39,168 nt of DNA, taken from positions 1-39,168 of the forward strand of contig JAHBMJ010000898.1 in NCBI GenBank assembly GCA_018398765.1, in the 5' to 3' direction. Positions within the stretch are counted from its first letter, which is position 1, and each line of letters opens with the position of its first letter. Source of the DNA: Chromera velia. Lineage: Eukaryota; Sar; Chromeraceae. The position numbers and the translations under genes were made by a program. Shown here piece after piece: positions 12,037 to 22,329 of this stretch. A model generated the notes under the pieces. It worked only from the letters and a program-made list of their open reading frames with translations, made no database searches and was not told where the DNA came from.

Positions 12037-14352
12037 TATATGTTTCTTCTTCTTCTCCCTCCTTTTCTGACAGACTATATGTTTCTTCTTCTCCCTCCTT
12101 TTCTGACAGACAGACAGACAGACAGACAGACAGAGAGACAGACAGACAGACAGACAGACTATATGTTTCTTCTTCTTCTCCCTCCTTTTCTGACAGACAG
12201 AGAGACAGACAGACAGACTATATGTTTCTTCTTCTCCCTTCTTTTCTTCATGAACACAACAGACAAAAAGAAAGAAAGAACAAAGACAAAAGAACAGCAC
12301 CAACAATCAAACAGCGTGGGCAGGGGGCCCGAAAGGTGAGAGTCAAGCGCCCCTTGCCTCTCCACCTCCCGACAGACTTTCACGTGATCACTGGTTTCAC
12401 ACGCTACTCCTCTGCTGCTTCCACTCAAGACAAGAAAGAGAAGAAAAGAAAACAAGGCAAGAAAAACCAACAAAAATTAAAAATGACAACAAAACGAAAA
12501 AAGAAAACTGCACGTGGGGACCGGCACCGTCATGTTCTTTAGACAGAGGTGGGGGGGTGGGGGGGCGTCCCTGCGGAGGGGGATTTCTTCTGATGTTGTG
12601 TCTTCGTATCTTGCGGGAGGACAGACAGACAGACAGAAGGACGGACAGAAAGTCAGACAGACAGACCAAAGTTAAGGATCAGAAGAACCGGCAGGCACGC
12701 AACGTGAGAGACAATGTGATTCGCATCCCCCACGCCAAAGTCGGTGACAATCGCCGTGACTACGTAACTGCAAGCAGGCAGGCAGGAACTCACTGATGCA
12801 AAGAGCCAAGGAGCGGGAACTGTCAAAAGTAATGTGACTGTTCATTCACACACCTGTCTCAACTTCTTCCTTCATTACGTTTTCGCATCGACAAAGCGGA
12901 ATGAATCGATCAAGTTCAGATGAGAGTGCAACAGAAGACGGGGATACATGTGGCATGAGTCATGAAACATCGAAGAACCTGAAGGAGAAATTAATTGCAT
13001 GGTTCCTTTATGCACAGGTGAGACGAAAATCAAGATGGACTCTGAGATAAAAAGTAGAAACTCATTCGCAGCATTCCTGATTGTGTAAAGAAGCAAGGAA
13101 AACAACAGTGGATTCCGGGTTCAAACAGAAGAGGGAGACCCCATCACCACAAATTCAGAGTAGAAGATATGAGCCGAGAGCACATGTGAGAAAGGTGCGC
13201 GATAAATCCAAAGATTTAAAGTCGTCAGTCACCCCGGGCCACTCAACGAATCTTCACTTGACTGTCCAGTGTCTTTCTTTCGCTAGCTGAAAAAAAGAAT
13301 CCCCTCCCTCCTCCAGGCACACGAACGAATGAACCAACCAACCCAGTCGAGTTGACCGCCACCAATCTCATAAAGACGCCCTCGCTCAAGTGAAGAATCG
13401 AGAACAAAAGCGGGAAAAAGTAGGCACAGAGTCCTTGAGCCTGCGAAGACAGACAGAGACAGAGAGACAGAGAGAGACGGAAAGGAGGCGGGGACAATTC
13501 GCGAAATGACCATCCAAATGTCAATGATTCAAGCGAGGACCGAGAGGGAAAACTCTTTGACTGATGGTTGTACATGAAGCAAAGATGGAGAGGCCGCTAG
13601 AGTCACCTGCAAAGATGGAGAGGCCTCCATCCTGAAAGGAAAAAGAAGGATCAAAAAGAAGGTGGACAGACGGACCGACCCTTTTGAGAACAGGATGAAA
13701 AGGATCCCCAATACTGAAAGTGATCCAAGTGGCAGCCATCCACGCGGACAGGCAAAGCAGGATATTCGCATCCACAGTTTCCTTTCTTTGTGTAAAGTAG
13801 CACAAGGGTGCTACAGAAGCAGTACCCAAGATGATAAGAATCGCTGCAGAGGGCGTGAAGGCCCCTCCGAAAACCAGAATCCCAATGCCCGCTAGGTAGC
13901 CGAGGAAGACCAGCGGATACCATTTGCGCGCTTGTGAAAATTGGTTTATCTGCAACACTCAACGTTCCACGACGCAGGTGCACGAGTGGTATGGCGGATG
14001 TAGACGTGTGGCGGGTCGTTGCGCGGATGTAGACGGAAAGAAAATCACGGTAAGACGTTGCGGGATTCAGAATGAGAGTGGAAGCAACAGTTTGACGTTG
14101 ATGACACCCACGCCAACACATGCACGGAAGACAACACCGAGAAAACAAGTGACATAAGGCATCAAGGTGACAAAAAGAGGCAGATTGCAAGTGAGACAAG
14201 AAGTGAGCGCTGGCGAAGGGAAGATCCGGTGGTTGTCTGGCATGCAGACGCCGTCTCTGACCTACCAGCGCTTCTTTCTGCAGGTTTGCAACCCGGTCAT
14301 GCAAGCTTTCCTTCCCGGTCGGTGGTCTCGAATGGGATGATCCTAAGGTCAT
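4814..14352 (-). CDS. Membrane hybrid histidine kinase (HisKA-HATPase-REC), multi-exon
   Basis: Two-component sensor kinase of the eukaryotic hybrid type: it should autophosphorylate on His in its HisKA domain and pass the phosphate to an Asp in its own receiver domain. Exons I could phase exactly on the minus strand: 11241-11113, 10757-10452, 9945-9563, 9149-8144, 7743-7343, 6937-6868, 6166-5989, 5511-5423 and 4974-4829. All junctions are GT-AG and keep frame. Probable 5' exons are 14352-14266 (ATG start, short amphipathic N-terminus) and 13949-13680 (three hydrophobic segments). Less certain membrane exons lie near 13631-13607, 13440-13335, 13076-13020 and 12767-12700. The last nine exons encode about 900 residues, so the full protein should be near 1,100. 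The frame reaches TAG at 4829, followed five codons later by TGA at 4814. Introns carry large microsatellites. The ligand or stimulus cannot be told from sequence. Confidence 0.92.
5659..5686 (+). repeat. (CCCT)n microsatellite
   Basis: Short CCCT run inside a histidine kinase intron. Confidence 0.9.
5826..5975 (+). repeat. Compound (CA)n-(GA)n microsatellite
   Basis: About 50 bases of CA repeats followed by about 100 bases of GA repeats with few interruptions, inside the kinase intron next to the receiver exon that ends at 5989. Confidence 0.97.
6500..6855 (+). repeat. (TTTC)n/(TTTTC)n/(TCTTT)n microsatellite block
   Basis: About 350 bases of almost pure pyrimidine on the plus strand, built from TTTC, GTTC, TTTTC and TTCTC units. 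It fills most of the kinase intron 6867-6167, and on the coding strand it is a purine tract. Confidence 0.97.
7343..9945 (-). other. HATPase domain exons of the histidine kinase
   Basis: Exon 9945-9563 carries the N box (DELRLLQCLTNLTGNARKF) just before TPKGGK. Exon 9149-8144 carries the G1 box (EVRDTGCGL), the F-box region (RLFKPYSQI) and the G2 box (GGGTGLGLAISKGLVEGH). Exon 7743-7343 finishes the fold (GEIGVQSNSSPG, GSVFSFCF) and runs into a Glu/Asp/Gly-rich linker. About 240 residues, rich in Ser, Arg and Pro, are inserted between the N-box strand and the G1 box. That is far longer than in typical kinases and probably forms a disordered loop. Confidence 0.92.
10452..11241 (-). other. HisKA dimerisation and phospho-acceptor exons
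   Basis: Exon 11241-11113 contains the H box FLSYIMHELRNPLSG; the His codon is 11137-11135. Exon 10757-10452 completes the two-helix hairpin and ends NDVLNFERLGAG, the classical end of helix 2. A Ser/Pro/Gly-rich loop of roughly 50 residues separates the helices, more than usual. Joins are in phase 1 on both sides. Confidence 0.92.
11664..12256 (+). repeat. Compound (GACA)n array with interspersed CTATATGTTTCTTCTT units
   Basis: Runs of GACA alternate with a pyrimidine-rich unit starting CTATATGTTTCTTCTT, which I count seven times (near 11703, 11811, 11973, 12037, 12077, 12158 and 12218). The composite unit has expanded together. It lies inside a kinase intron. Shorter (GACA)n or (GCAG)n runs occur at 11259-11280, 12621-12665 and 13447-13480. 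Confidence 0.95.
12700..13949 (-). other. Membrane-segment exons of the histidine kinase
   Basis: Exon 13949-13680 has three strongly hydrophobic stretches (for example WYPLVFLGYLAGIGILVFGG and ANILLCLSAWMAATWITF). Further hydrophobic exon candidates with plausible acceptors start at 13440, 13076 (NEFLLFISESILIFV) and 12767 (YVVTAIVTDFGVGD). Together they suggest about six membrane helices before the kinase core. Exact borders of the last three are uncertain because several weak GT donors compete. Confidence 0.6.
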
Positions 14353-15640
14353 AGTGCAAAAGGGTTGCACAGGAAGCGGGCGAGAAGATGAAATTGGCAC
14401 GCCCGAATCCTCCGCAAGTCCGCGGCGTCCGGCAAAAAAAGAGATGTTCCAAAGTTTGGACAACAGAGCGCAAAAGAAAAAGCGGGGAGGAATATTGCGA
14501 GCACAACCAGTGAAGCACGTTCGTCACAGCTCCTGTGCGGTCTGTGAGGGATGACTCAGGGGTCTCTGCAGCACGGGAGATGACGGTAGCTGTCGTGTGA
14601 AGATGTGTGAAGACGTGTGAGGTTGAAGACGTACACTTGACGTCCATATAGACGGGATACACCCAACTAGTTGGGTGAGTGCCTCGGGGGGCCATTTATA
14701 GGGGGTCGGCCAATGTCGGCCATAATTTGATTGTTGCAAACCATCAGGGGCTTGGGCATGTCTTGCCTGCATGGGCAATTTTAAGTGGCCGGTGGGGGCC
14801 ACGGCAACGCGTACAAAATGTGCTTTTCGGGACCGCATGCGCATGGATATATTGTAATGTCCCTACGGGACATGCCGTGGCCCCCAGGGGTGAGATAGGG
14901 TGAGAGCATGGTGAGAGCACTGAGAGGTGCGTCCATGATCGTGGTACATACATGCAACAGGTTCCCCTTCCCATATTAATATATGGTGCATGACAAAACC
15001 CTCAATCACAGTTGTTGGCTGCGCAAAGGCGTAGTCGCGGTATCTGTAAATGTCGGAGAGGGCCAGAGATGGCTGGATGGGCTTTAAGACGGTTGAGAAG
15101 AAGAAATAAGAAGAGCTCTGCTATTAGATACATTTGCTAATAAGAAAATTAATGACGTACAAGGACTTCGCTAACACATGGTGTTAATGTGAATAAATGT
15201 GAAAGAGAAAATGAAATTGTAACCGCAGCAATACATTACCAATAAATTTTTAACAACTTATTTTTGTTTATAAAAAAAAAAATCACAGTGCTCCCCGCTT
15301 AAATCTACTTACATTTTAATTTTTTATTTATGGAGTCAATATATAAGTCTTTTACATACAGACATACATGCTGTAATGTTTCTTTCATTTACTTTCATTT
15401 ATATTTTGGCCATTCCAGTAGTAGCATAGTAGCATATATAGTAGCTAAACATTATATACACCTTCTATTATCAACTTGCTCTTTTAAATCATCTAACTGT
15501 GACTGAGACTGTGAGCTAGTCTATAAAATGTTTGAACACAACGTTATACAAGTCCGAAACTACACGCTTGCTACGTTTACTGTATCAGTTGCTGTAGTTG
15601 ATTGTGCTTACTTACTTACTCACCAACACACTTAGTCACT
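14353..15640. promoter_or_regulatory. Kinase upstream region and AT-rich spacer
   Basis: The likely 5' flank of the minus-strand kinase gene. It holds short GC-rich inverted motifs around 14690-14890, where GGGGGCCACGGC (near 14795) and its inverted partner GCCGTGGCCCCC (near 14873) can pair. From about 15100 the DNA becomes AT-rich with no ORF I would call. No clear TATA box or transcription start can be assigned. Confidence 0.35.
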
Positions 15641-17535
15641 GACTCACTGAGTTATTCTTGCTTTCTTCACTGATTCACTCACTCACTGCCTCATTTACTC
15701 ATTCACTTACTCCCTCATTTTCCCTGTCTCTCTTCAATCACTCACCTAGTACATGCCTAAAGTTAACGGCTTCCATTAACACTCTCACATCCACACGCCC
15801 GAACGGTTTTTGTTCACACACTCGCTCTCTCTGTCTCTCTTCATTTATTTCTATTTACCCACAGGCCCTAGCGGCTTGCAGTTCTGTTTACACACTGAGT
15901 CTCATTCTCTCTTAGTGACAGGCTGTCTCTATTCATTCAGATACTCACACGCCCATGCAAATATCTTCTGCTGACATGCTTATCCGAGTCCTTGTCCCTC
16001 TTCATTCACCCACACGCCTAACCAGCTCCTGTTCACCTAGCCTATTCATACCGGTTCACACATTCGCTTTCCTTGTCTGTGTTCATGCACCCACACCATC
16101 GTGATGTCCCAAACGGCTTCTGTTTACATACTCGCTCTCCATGTCTCTCTTCATTATTCTTCATTGATTCACTGTATGAGGCCTAAGCGGTTTCTGTTCA
16201 CACACTCGCTCTCCTTGTATCTCTTTGTCTCTCTTTATTCACCCACATGCCTAAACGGCTTCTCTTCACACACTCACTCTCCCTGTCTCTCTCAATTCAT
16301 CAGCAGGCCCAAGCGGCTTCTGTTCACGCACTTGATATCTCTTCATTCATCCACAGACCTAGCCATAGGCCCGAGCGGCTTTTGTTCAATGACACACAAT
16401 TGATCCCTCTTCATTCATCCACGGGCCTAAACGGCTCCTGTTCCTAGCTTCTGTTCCCTGTTCCTAGCTTCTGTTCACACACTTGTTCTCCTTGTCTCTC
16501 TTTCTTCGCCCGCACGCCTAACCGGCTTCTGTTTACACACTCGCTCTCCTTGTATCTCTTTGTCTCTCTTTATTCACCCACATGCCCAAACGGCTTCTCT
16601 TCACACACTCACTCTCCCTGTCTCTTTTAATTCATCAGCAGGCCCAAGCGGCTTCTGTTTACGCACTTGATATCTCTTTATTCATCCACAGGCCTAGCCA
16701 TAGACCCGAGCGGCCTTTGTTCAATGATACATAATTGATCCCTCTTCATTCATCTACGGGCCCATACAGCTCTTGTTCCTAGCTTTTGTTCACACACTCG
16801 TTCTTCTTGTCTCTCTTTCTTCACCCATACGCCCAACCAACTTCTGTTCACACACTCGCTCTCCTTGTATCTCCTTGTCTCCCTTCATTCATCCACACGC
16901 CCAAGCGGCTTCTGTTCACACACTCGCTCTTTTTGTATCTCCTTGTTTCCTATTCACCCACATGTCCAAGCGGCTTCTATTTATATACTGAGTCTCGCTC
17001 TCCTTGTATCTCTTTGTTTCCCTAAGGCTTCATTCACCCACATACCCAAACGGCTTCTGTTCACACACTCGTTCTCCTTGTTTCTCTTCACTCATCCATA
17101 GGCCCACGCGGCTTCTGTATGTTTCTGTTCATACACTTGATCTTTCTTCATTCATCCACAAGCCTAACCAGCGGCCCAAGCGGCTTTTCTTCAATGACAC
17201 ACAATTGATCTCTCTTCATTCATCCACGGGCCTAAACGGCTTCTGTTCACATACTTGTTCTCCTTGTCTTGCCCGCACGCCCAAACGGCTTCTGTTCACA
17301 AACTCATACATACTCATAAACACGCTCGCTCTTTCCGTCTCTCTTCATTCATCTACCTGCAGGCTTAAGCAGATTCTGTTACTGCACACACTTCCTTTCT
17401 ATGCCCCTCTTTCTCCATGCACCCGCACGCCCAAACATTCACCCACACACCCAAACAGCTTCTGTTCACACACTTGCTTACTTAGCTTTATCCACAGGCC
17501 CAAACGGCTTCTGTTCACATCTCTCCCTCTTGAAC
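15640..17535 (+). repeat. Degenerate minisatellite, about 22 units
   Basis: Diverged tandem units of roughly 60-80 bp share the core CGGCTTCTGTTCACACACTC and contain CTCTCCTTGTCTCTCTTCA and TTCATCCACAGGCC-type segments. I count about 22 core copies between 15867 and 17504. A block of about 333 bp starting near 16186 is repeated near 16519, and part of it again near 17100-17240, so the array has higher-order structure. ORFs across it are repeat artefacts. Confidence 0.93.
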
Positions 17536-18075
17536 TCATCAAGCGTTGGACCCATACACAGTGAGCCTTTCCACAACATTTCAAAGCGAATACTACAGCA
17601 TCCATAGCTAGTATCCACAGCAATACACACTATATATATTAGACAGTATTTTGTGTCCCAAATCCTCAAGTGGAGGTAGAAGGAAGTCGAGAAACCAGGT
17701 GCTGAAGAATGATAAGAGGGGCTAAATAGAGAGAAAGAAGACGGGCAAAAAGAGGTTCCTGCAGATCAAATTAACCGTTTTTCCTCTTTATCAAGCGCAC
17801 TTAGTCGTGGTGCGGCTTACTCCTGATTCTGTAAGGCGGCATGTCTTAACTTGCCACTGAGCTTGGTAGCATAGTCAAACAACGGAGCAATTCAGAACAG
17901 CTTCACTTAGACGGTATGCTTTATCGCCTTCCTTAAAAACTACACAGATGATCGAATCTACGTACAATTCCCCTCCATATGTGTTTTTGCATACATATAT
18001 ACCGATACATCAAGGTTAAACAAAACGCCATGTACGCAGCCCAGGCCGGGGGAAGAAAATATATCAAAAGGGGGG
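17536..18075. other. Spacer without recognised gene
   Basis: Mixed-composition sequence between two repeat arrays. I see no coherent exon, RNA gene or mobile element here. Confidence 0.5.
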
Positions 18076-18104
18076 AAAAAGCGCGCGCGCAGCGCGCGCT
18101 TTTT
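18076..18104 (+). repeat. GC hairpin followed by T run
   Basis: Perfect 13-bp inverted repeat (AAAAAGCGCGCGC with its complement) around a 3-nt loop. It sits immediately before the 32-bp array. The shape resembles a terminator-like stem with a T tail, but no transcript can be assigned to it. Confidence 0.85.
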
Positions 18105-18120
18105 TAGTGCGCGCTCCGCA

Positions 18121-18640
18121 AAGATCCCATCTCTATGACTAAATTTCTGTATGAAGATCCCATCTTCATCACTTGAGATTTTATCAAGATCCCATCTCTA
18201 TTACTGAAGATTTCACTAAGATTCCATCTCTATGACTACAGATTTCATTAAGATCCCATCTTCATCACTAAAGATTTCATCAAGATCGCATCTCCATCAC
18301 TAAAGATTTCATCAAGATCCCATCTCCATCACTTAGATGATCACTAAACATTTAATTAAGATCCCATCTTTATTATTGAAGATTTTACTAAGATCCCATC
18401 TCCATCACCCTACAGATTTCATCAAGATCTCATCTTCATCACTTAATAAGATTTCATCAAGATCCCATCTCCATCACTAAAGATTTTATCAAGATCCGAT
18501 CTCTATCACTAAAGATTTTATCAAGATCCCATCTCCATTACTAAAGATTTTATCAAGATCCCATCTCCATTACTAAAGATTTTATCAAGATCCCATCTCC
18601 ATCACTAAAGATTTTATCGAGATCGCATCTTATTGATGAA
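18121..18640 (+). repeat. 32-bp tandem repeat array, about 16 units
   Basis: Units begin AAGATCCCATCTCCATCACT and end in AAAGATTTTATC or AAAGATTTCATC. Most are 32 bp; three are longer (34-44 bp). The right-hand units are nearly identical, while the left-hand ones are more diverged. Confidence 0.97.
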
Positions 18641-18869
18641 AAATTATTCAAAAAACTGCCAAAAAAAAAAAAAATTGCCTGCGGCGCTACCATTTCATAA
18701 TAAGAACGTACAACTTTAAATCATTAGATACAAGATGGCATCTTTAAATTTTAAATGATGTTTATCTACATACAGTCTCTTATATTCCCCCAATTGAAAG
18801 ATCTGTGCAAGCCATAAGCAGAATGCATGCACAAAAAACACTTGCGATTGTATTATTGCAACACAACTA

Positions 18870-20550
18870 TCACAAACCCGGCCCCCGGCCTCCGGCCACC
18901 GGAAGCACTCCCCGCAGCTGTTGCTCCTCTTTTCGTTTTACAGCAGCTGTCTTCTTTGCTTCCATCTCAGAACGCATCCACGCAGCGTGGTCGGGGTGTG
19001 CAAATTGAATCGGATACCACGTGAAGGACTCAAATTTCGGATGCATCGAAGGCGTCTTCTGAAGTCCGCATTCTTTTCCATCAGGCGCTACAGCATAACA
19101 AAAGTATACCCTGACATCCTTTCCCTTCTGTAGGTTGAAACGAGTTTTTGGCTGGACAAGGGTGCCTGCTAGCACTTTCTCTCTCATCTCTCTGGCCGTC
19201 TCAATGTATGCTTGCAGCGCAGAGGTGCCAAAGTTATGGCTCTCCGGGCCAGGTTCTCTGCAAGTACGTTGGCGTGGATTAAGCTCGATGTTATAGCTGA
19301 TTGAGTTCCGGCCCTCGAGTCCTCAGCGTTCAAAAATTCTTTGATGTACGTACGTGAGGTTAACTTGATCGCCTGGGTGTCTGTCATCCTCTTTCCATGG
19401 GCCACGTTCGGGCTCTGTTGTCTGCAAGAAAGAACAAGGGAGAAAGAGATAAATTACTTTCAGATGAAAGGGGAAAAAGAGGGGGAAAAGGAATCAAAAA
19501 GGGGAGAAAAAAACAAGAAGGAATTAAAAAAAAAAGAAGAATGAACAGGGCAAAAGAAGCGGTGAAAATTTAAAGATTGACTGACTGAAGTCTTTTCTTC
19601 TCCAGCGCAATGAAGATCTTCTTCAGATCCCTCTTGTGAAGCTCCGCCTGCTCCTGGACGAATTTCGTCATGTCATCTCCCCACTCCCTTGGCTTTGCAG
19701 CCTGCAGGAGCCTTGTACACCCTCGGCTGATGGAAAGCCTGCCCAGTGTTATGTGAAGGGGGGATGAGGGGGGAGTCTCAGAGAGAAACGGAGAGAAAAG
19801 AAGGGGCTTTCGAAGACTATGAGTGGGGGGCGAGATAGAAAGGAGGGGGAAGAGAGCGGAAGAGAGCGAAAAAGAAAAAGGAGAGGGGAAGAAAGAAAGA
19901 GAAGGGGGGGAAAGAGAGCATGACGGGGGGGGGGAAAGAAGGGGGGAAAAGAGGGGGGGAAAAGAAAAGTGAAGGAAAAGAGATAAACGAAGAAAAACAA
20001 ACTAAAAGAAAAAAAGGGGGGGGAAGAAAGCATCACGGGGGGGGAAAAGAGGGAGGGAAAAGAAAAGTGAAGGAAAAGAGACAAACGAGGAAAAAAAAAA
20101 CTAAAAGAAAAAAGGGGGGAGGAAGAAAGCAAAGGGAGAGAAACGTTAGGAGAGAAAGCAGTCAGTGGCTGACCGAGGGATCTCTGGAACATTAGATGGA
20201 TTGAGGGGAGCAGAGGAAGATTCGATGTCAGCCATCTCATCCTCCCATGTCTCTGCGACGATGTTGACCACAGAGAGGTAAAGCACGTCACCATTCTCCG
20301 GCTCTGCAATGTTATCCTTAGGCTGACTGCCGTCTCCTTAAGCAATCTCGACAATTTTCTCAGTCCCCTTCTCAGACTGGCTGTAACAGTTCTTTTTTCC
20401 AGATTAGCACAATGCTATTCGTCGACTCAGACGCTTAACTGCTCGCAGCACCTACATATTAAAGAACGTGTATATGAATTTTCACATGAGGTGCCATCGA
20501 TAAAAGATACAGGGAGGGGGAAGAAGAAAAGAGTGAGAGGGGGGAAGGAC

Positions 20551-20586
<36 letters not shown>

Positions 20587-22222
20587 AAAAAAGAAAGAAA
20601 GAAAAAGAGAGAAGGGTAGAAAAGGGGGAAGAAGGTGAATGAGAAAACATGAGGCAAGAAAAAATGAGGAGGGAGGTGGAAGAAGAAGAAAAGGGGGGAA
20701 GAAAGAATGGGGGAAGCATGAAAAGAGGGGGAGAAGGAAGGGCAGGCTGACTGCTGCTGTCCGCTGGAGGTTTGCCAGGGCCTCCGTGGAGACCAAAGTA
20801 TCAATTCGTTCTTCTTGCACAACTGCAAAAGGCAGAAGACGTTGGACAGGCTCTGGGAGGCTACAAACGAATCTGTGCGATGTTGAATGCACCCCTGTAC
20901 GGAATTTTTTGCAGTTCTGATTATCATAAGAGTACACGACTCCTGCGATATAGAAATCGTTTGAAGGTCTAATCACACGCCGGAATGGATTGCCGGGGAC
21001 GTTTCCTCTCTTGGACATTCTCCCCCCACAGTCACCACAAATCACACACCCGTCAGGCAAGTGACGGCAGAGTCGCTTGTCATGTGCTGGATTGTACACG
21101 TACACGCCTTTTGTATAGTAGTCAGTCGGCTGCATGGATAAAGCGGAGAAAGAGAAGAACTTCAAGACAAGGAAGAAGAAAAGAAAACAGGTGTGAGGGA
21201 AAGGCAAGCAAGCAGGCAGAGGAGGGGGGGGGGAGAGAAAAAATAAAGGAGGGGACAAAGAAAATACTTGAACAAACAGAGCTGAAGACACTTACGTCTG
21301 ACACATGATGCAGAGGGCGTTACTCATCCTCGGGGCAAAGCCATCCTCCGACCAAATGGAGTTCGGTCTGCCTCTGGCTCAGTTGCCGCTGCACAAACGC
21401 CTCCTAGAAAGCTGGCACTCCAGGCCATGCCCTCTCTTTTGGCTTAGCGTTGAGGACGCAGCCAGCCGGTGGATGTTTCTCAGCTCGTCGGACCTCACCG
21501 ACGATCTCTACCTAGGATCTCCACTTCATCTTCATCAGAGCTCGCCTCGTCCTCCGAGTCCCAAAGGCCCGGCATGCCATTCTCTTTCTTAATAATATGC
21601 GCAGCAGCCGCAGCAGCAGCAGCTGCAGCTAGAAAAGGGTCTCCTTTCCTCTTCCTCCTCCCCTTCTTTTCATGCTTTGCCCGTTCTTTCTTCCCCCCCT
21701 TTCTTCTTCTCTCGACATCATCTCCATCTTCATCAGAGCTTACCTCGGACGCCGAGTCACAAAGGCTTGGGGGAATGTCATCCTTTTCCTCCTGCTGGTC
21801 TTCCTGCTGCGCAGCGGCTGTAGCTGGAGGAGGGTTTGGCAACTGTTACAAAGGGGCCAAAACAACCTGCCTGTTGTAGGCAATCACGTGCACCCTCAGC
21901 TCCCTCTTGTGCACTTTCGTCAGTGATTGGTCCTGTTTAAACCTCTCGATAGCAAGGCGCTCACCCTCCAGACCGTGAAAATAATAAGAACAAGGAACTT
22001 CGCCTAACACACTGGGCTGTCCATAACTGAATTTGGGGCATTTTTTGAGTTTTTAATAAAGAAGATGAGGCAGGGTCTTTGCCCGAGGATTGCACCCCCT
22101 CCCTTCTAGCTTTTCCTCCCGTTTTGCACAGTCTACAAAGCTTTGCAGCCATTGCCAGAGGGGCTTTGGATCATTTGGTATGCCGAAATGCCCCAACCCC
22201 GAGAGTGTTGCTGGGGTGTTGG
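18870..22222 (-). CDS. Multi-exon gene of unknown function with Cys-rich domain and in-frame TAA/TAG
   Basis: Minus-strand exons: 22222 to about 21496 and on to 21296, 21129-20752, about 20380-20174, 19738-19586, 19421-19350 and 19257-18870. The acceptor at 22222 (CTCTTTCAG) and most other junctions are GT-AG and keep phase; the frame ends at TGA (18870). The first exon has Ala- and acidic-rich stretches. Exon 21129-20752 has TDYYTKGVYVYNPAHDK, a CxxCGDCGG knuckle and a second Cys region, recalling mobile-element-associated zinc-binding domains (perhaps DUF6729-like, from memory). Five in-frame stops occur: TAA 22055, TAA 21848, TAG 21406, TAA 21322 and TAA 20340. A frame change near 21500 coincides with a near-duplicate GAGATC segment of about 13 bp. 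The gene is either read with UAR as sense or decaying. Its 5' end was not found. Confidence 0.6.
19258..19349 (-). other. 92-nt intron
   Basis: GTACAT donor at 19349 and CTTGCAG acceptor at 19258, phase 2 on both sides. It joins the TSRT codons to the EPGPESHNFG codons and removes what would otherwise look like a frameshift. Confidence 0.6.
19790..20155 (+). repeat. Purine-rich (GA/GGGGAAAA) intronic repeat
   Basis: Imperfect tandem units of roughly 90-110 bp, each with a G-run, AAGAGGG and AAAAGTGAAGGAAAAGAGA. They lie in the intron 20173-19739. Confidence 0.8.
20515..20740 (+). repeat. (GAAA)n purine tract
   Basis: GAAA repeats at 20553-20605 within a longer purine stretch, inside the intron downstream of the Cys-rich exon. 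Confidence 0.9.
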
Positions 22223-22329
22223 CTGAAAGAGAACGAAAAGGCTCACAAAAAAACTGAAAAGCACTTGTCTCTGGCTGGAGACGATGTCAAAAGAGCAGAA
22301 ACATATCCACAGATTTTTCCATTGACAGT

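Noticed and set aside
11604-12542. 312-residue plus-strand ORF rich in DRQT repeats
   Set aside because: Translation of (GACA)n; the region is an intron of the minus-strand kinase.
15658-17623. Several ORFs rich in Ser/Leu/His across the minisatellite
   Set aside because: All three frames show repeat-derived peptides; no independent coding evidence.
18121-18640. CRISPR array
   Set aside because: Repeats are contiguous without unique spacers and the genome is eukaryotic; it is a tandem satellite.
19200-19350. Frameshift in the unknown gene
   Set aside because: A 92-nt GT-AG intron (19349-19258) with matching phase explains the apparent shift better.
19749-20354. 201-residue minus-strand ORF rich in Leu/Phe/Ser/Pro
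   Set aside because: Mostly the purine-tract intron in another frame; the coherent frame in 20380-20174 is different.
20482-21291. 269-residue single ORF as an intact gene
   Set aside because: Only 21129-20752 is coherent; the rest is pyrimidine-rich intron on either side, with clear acceptor and donor.
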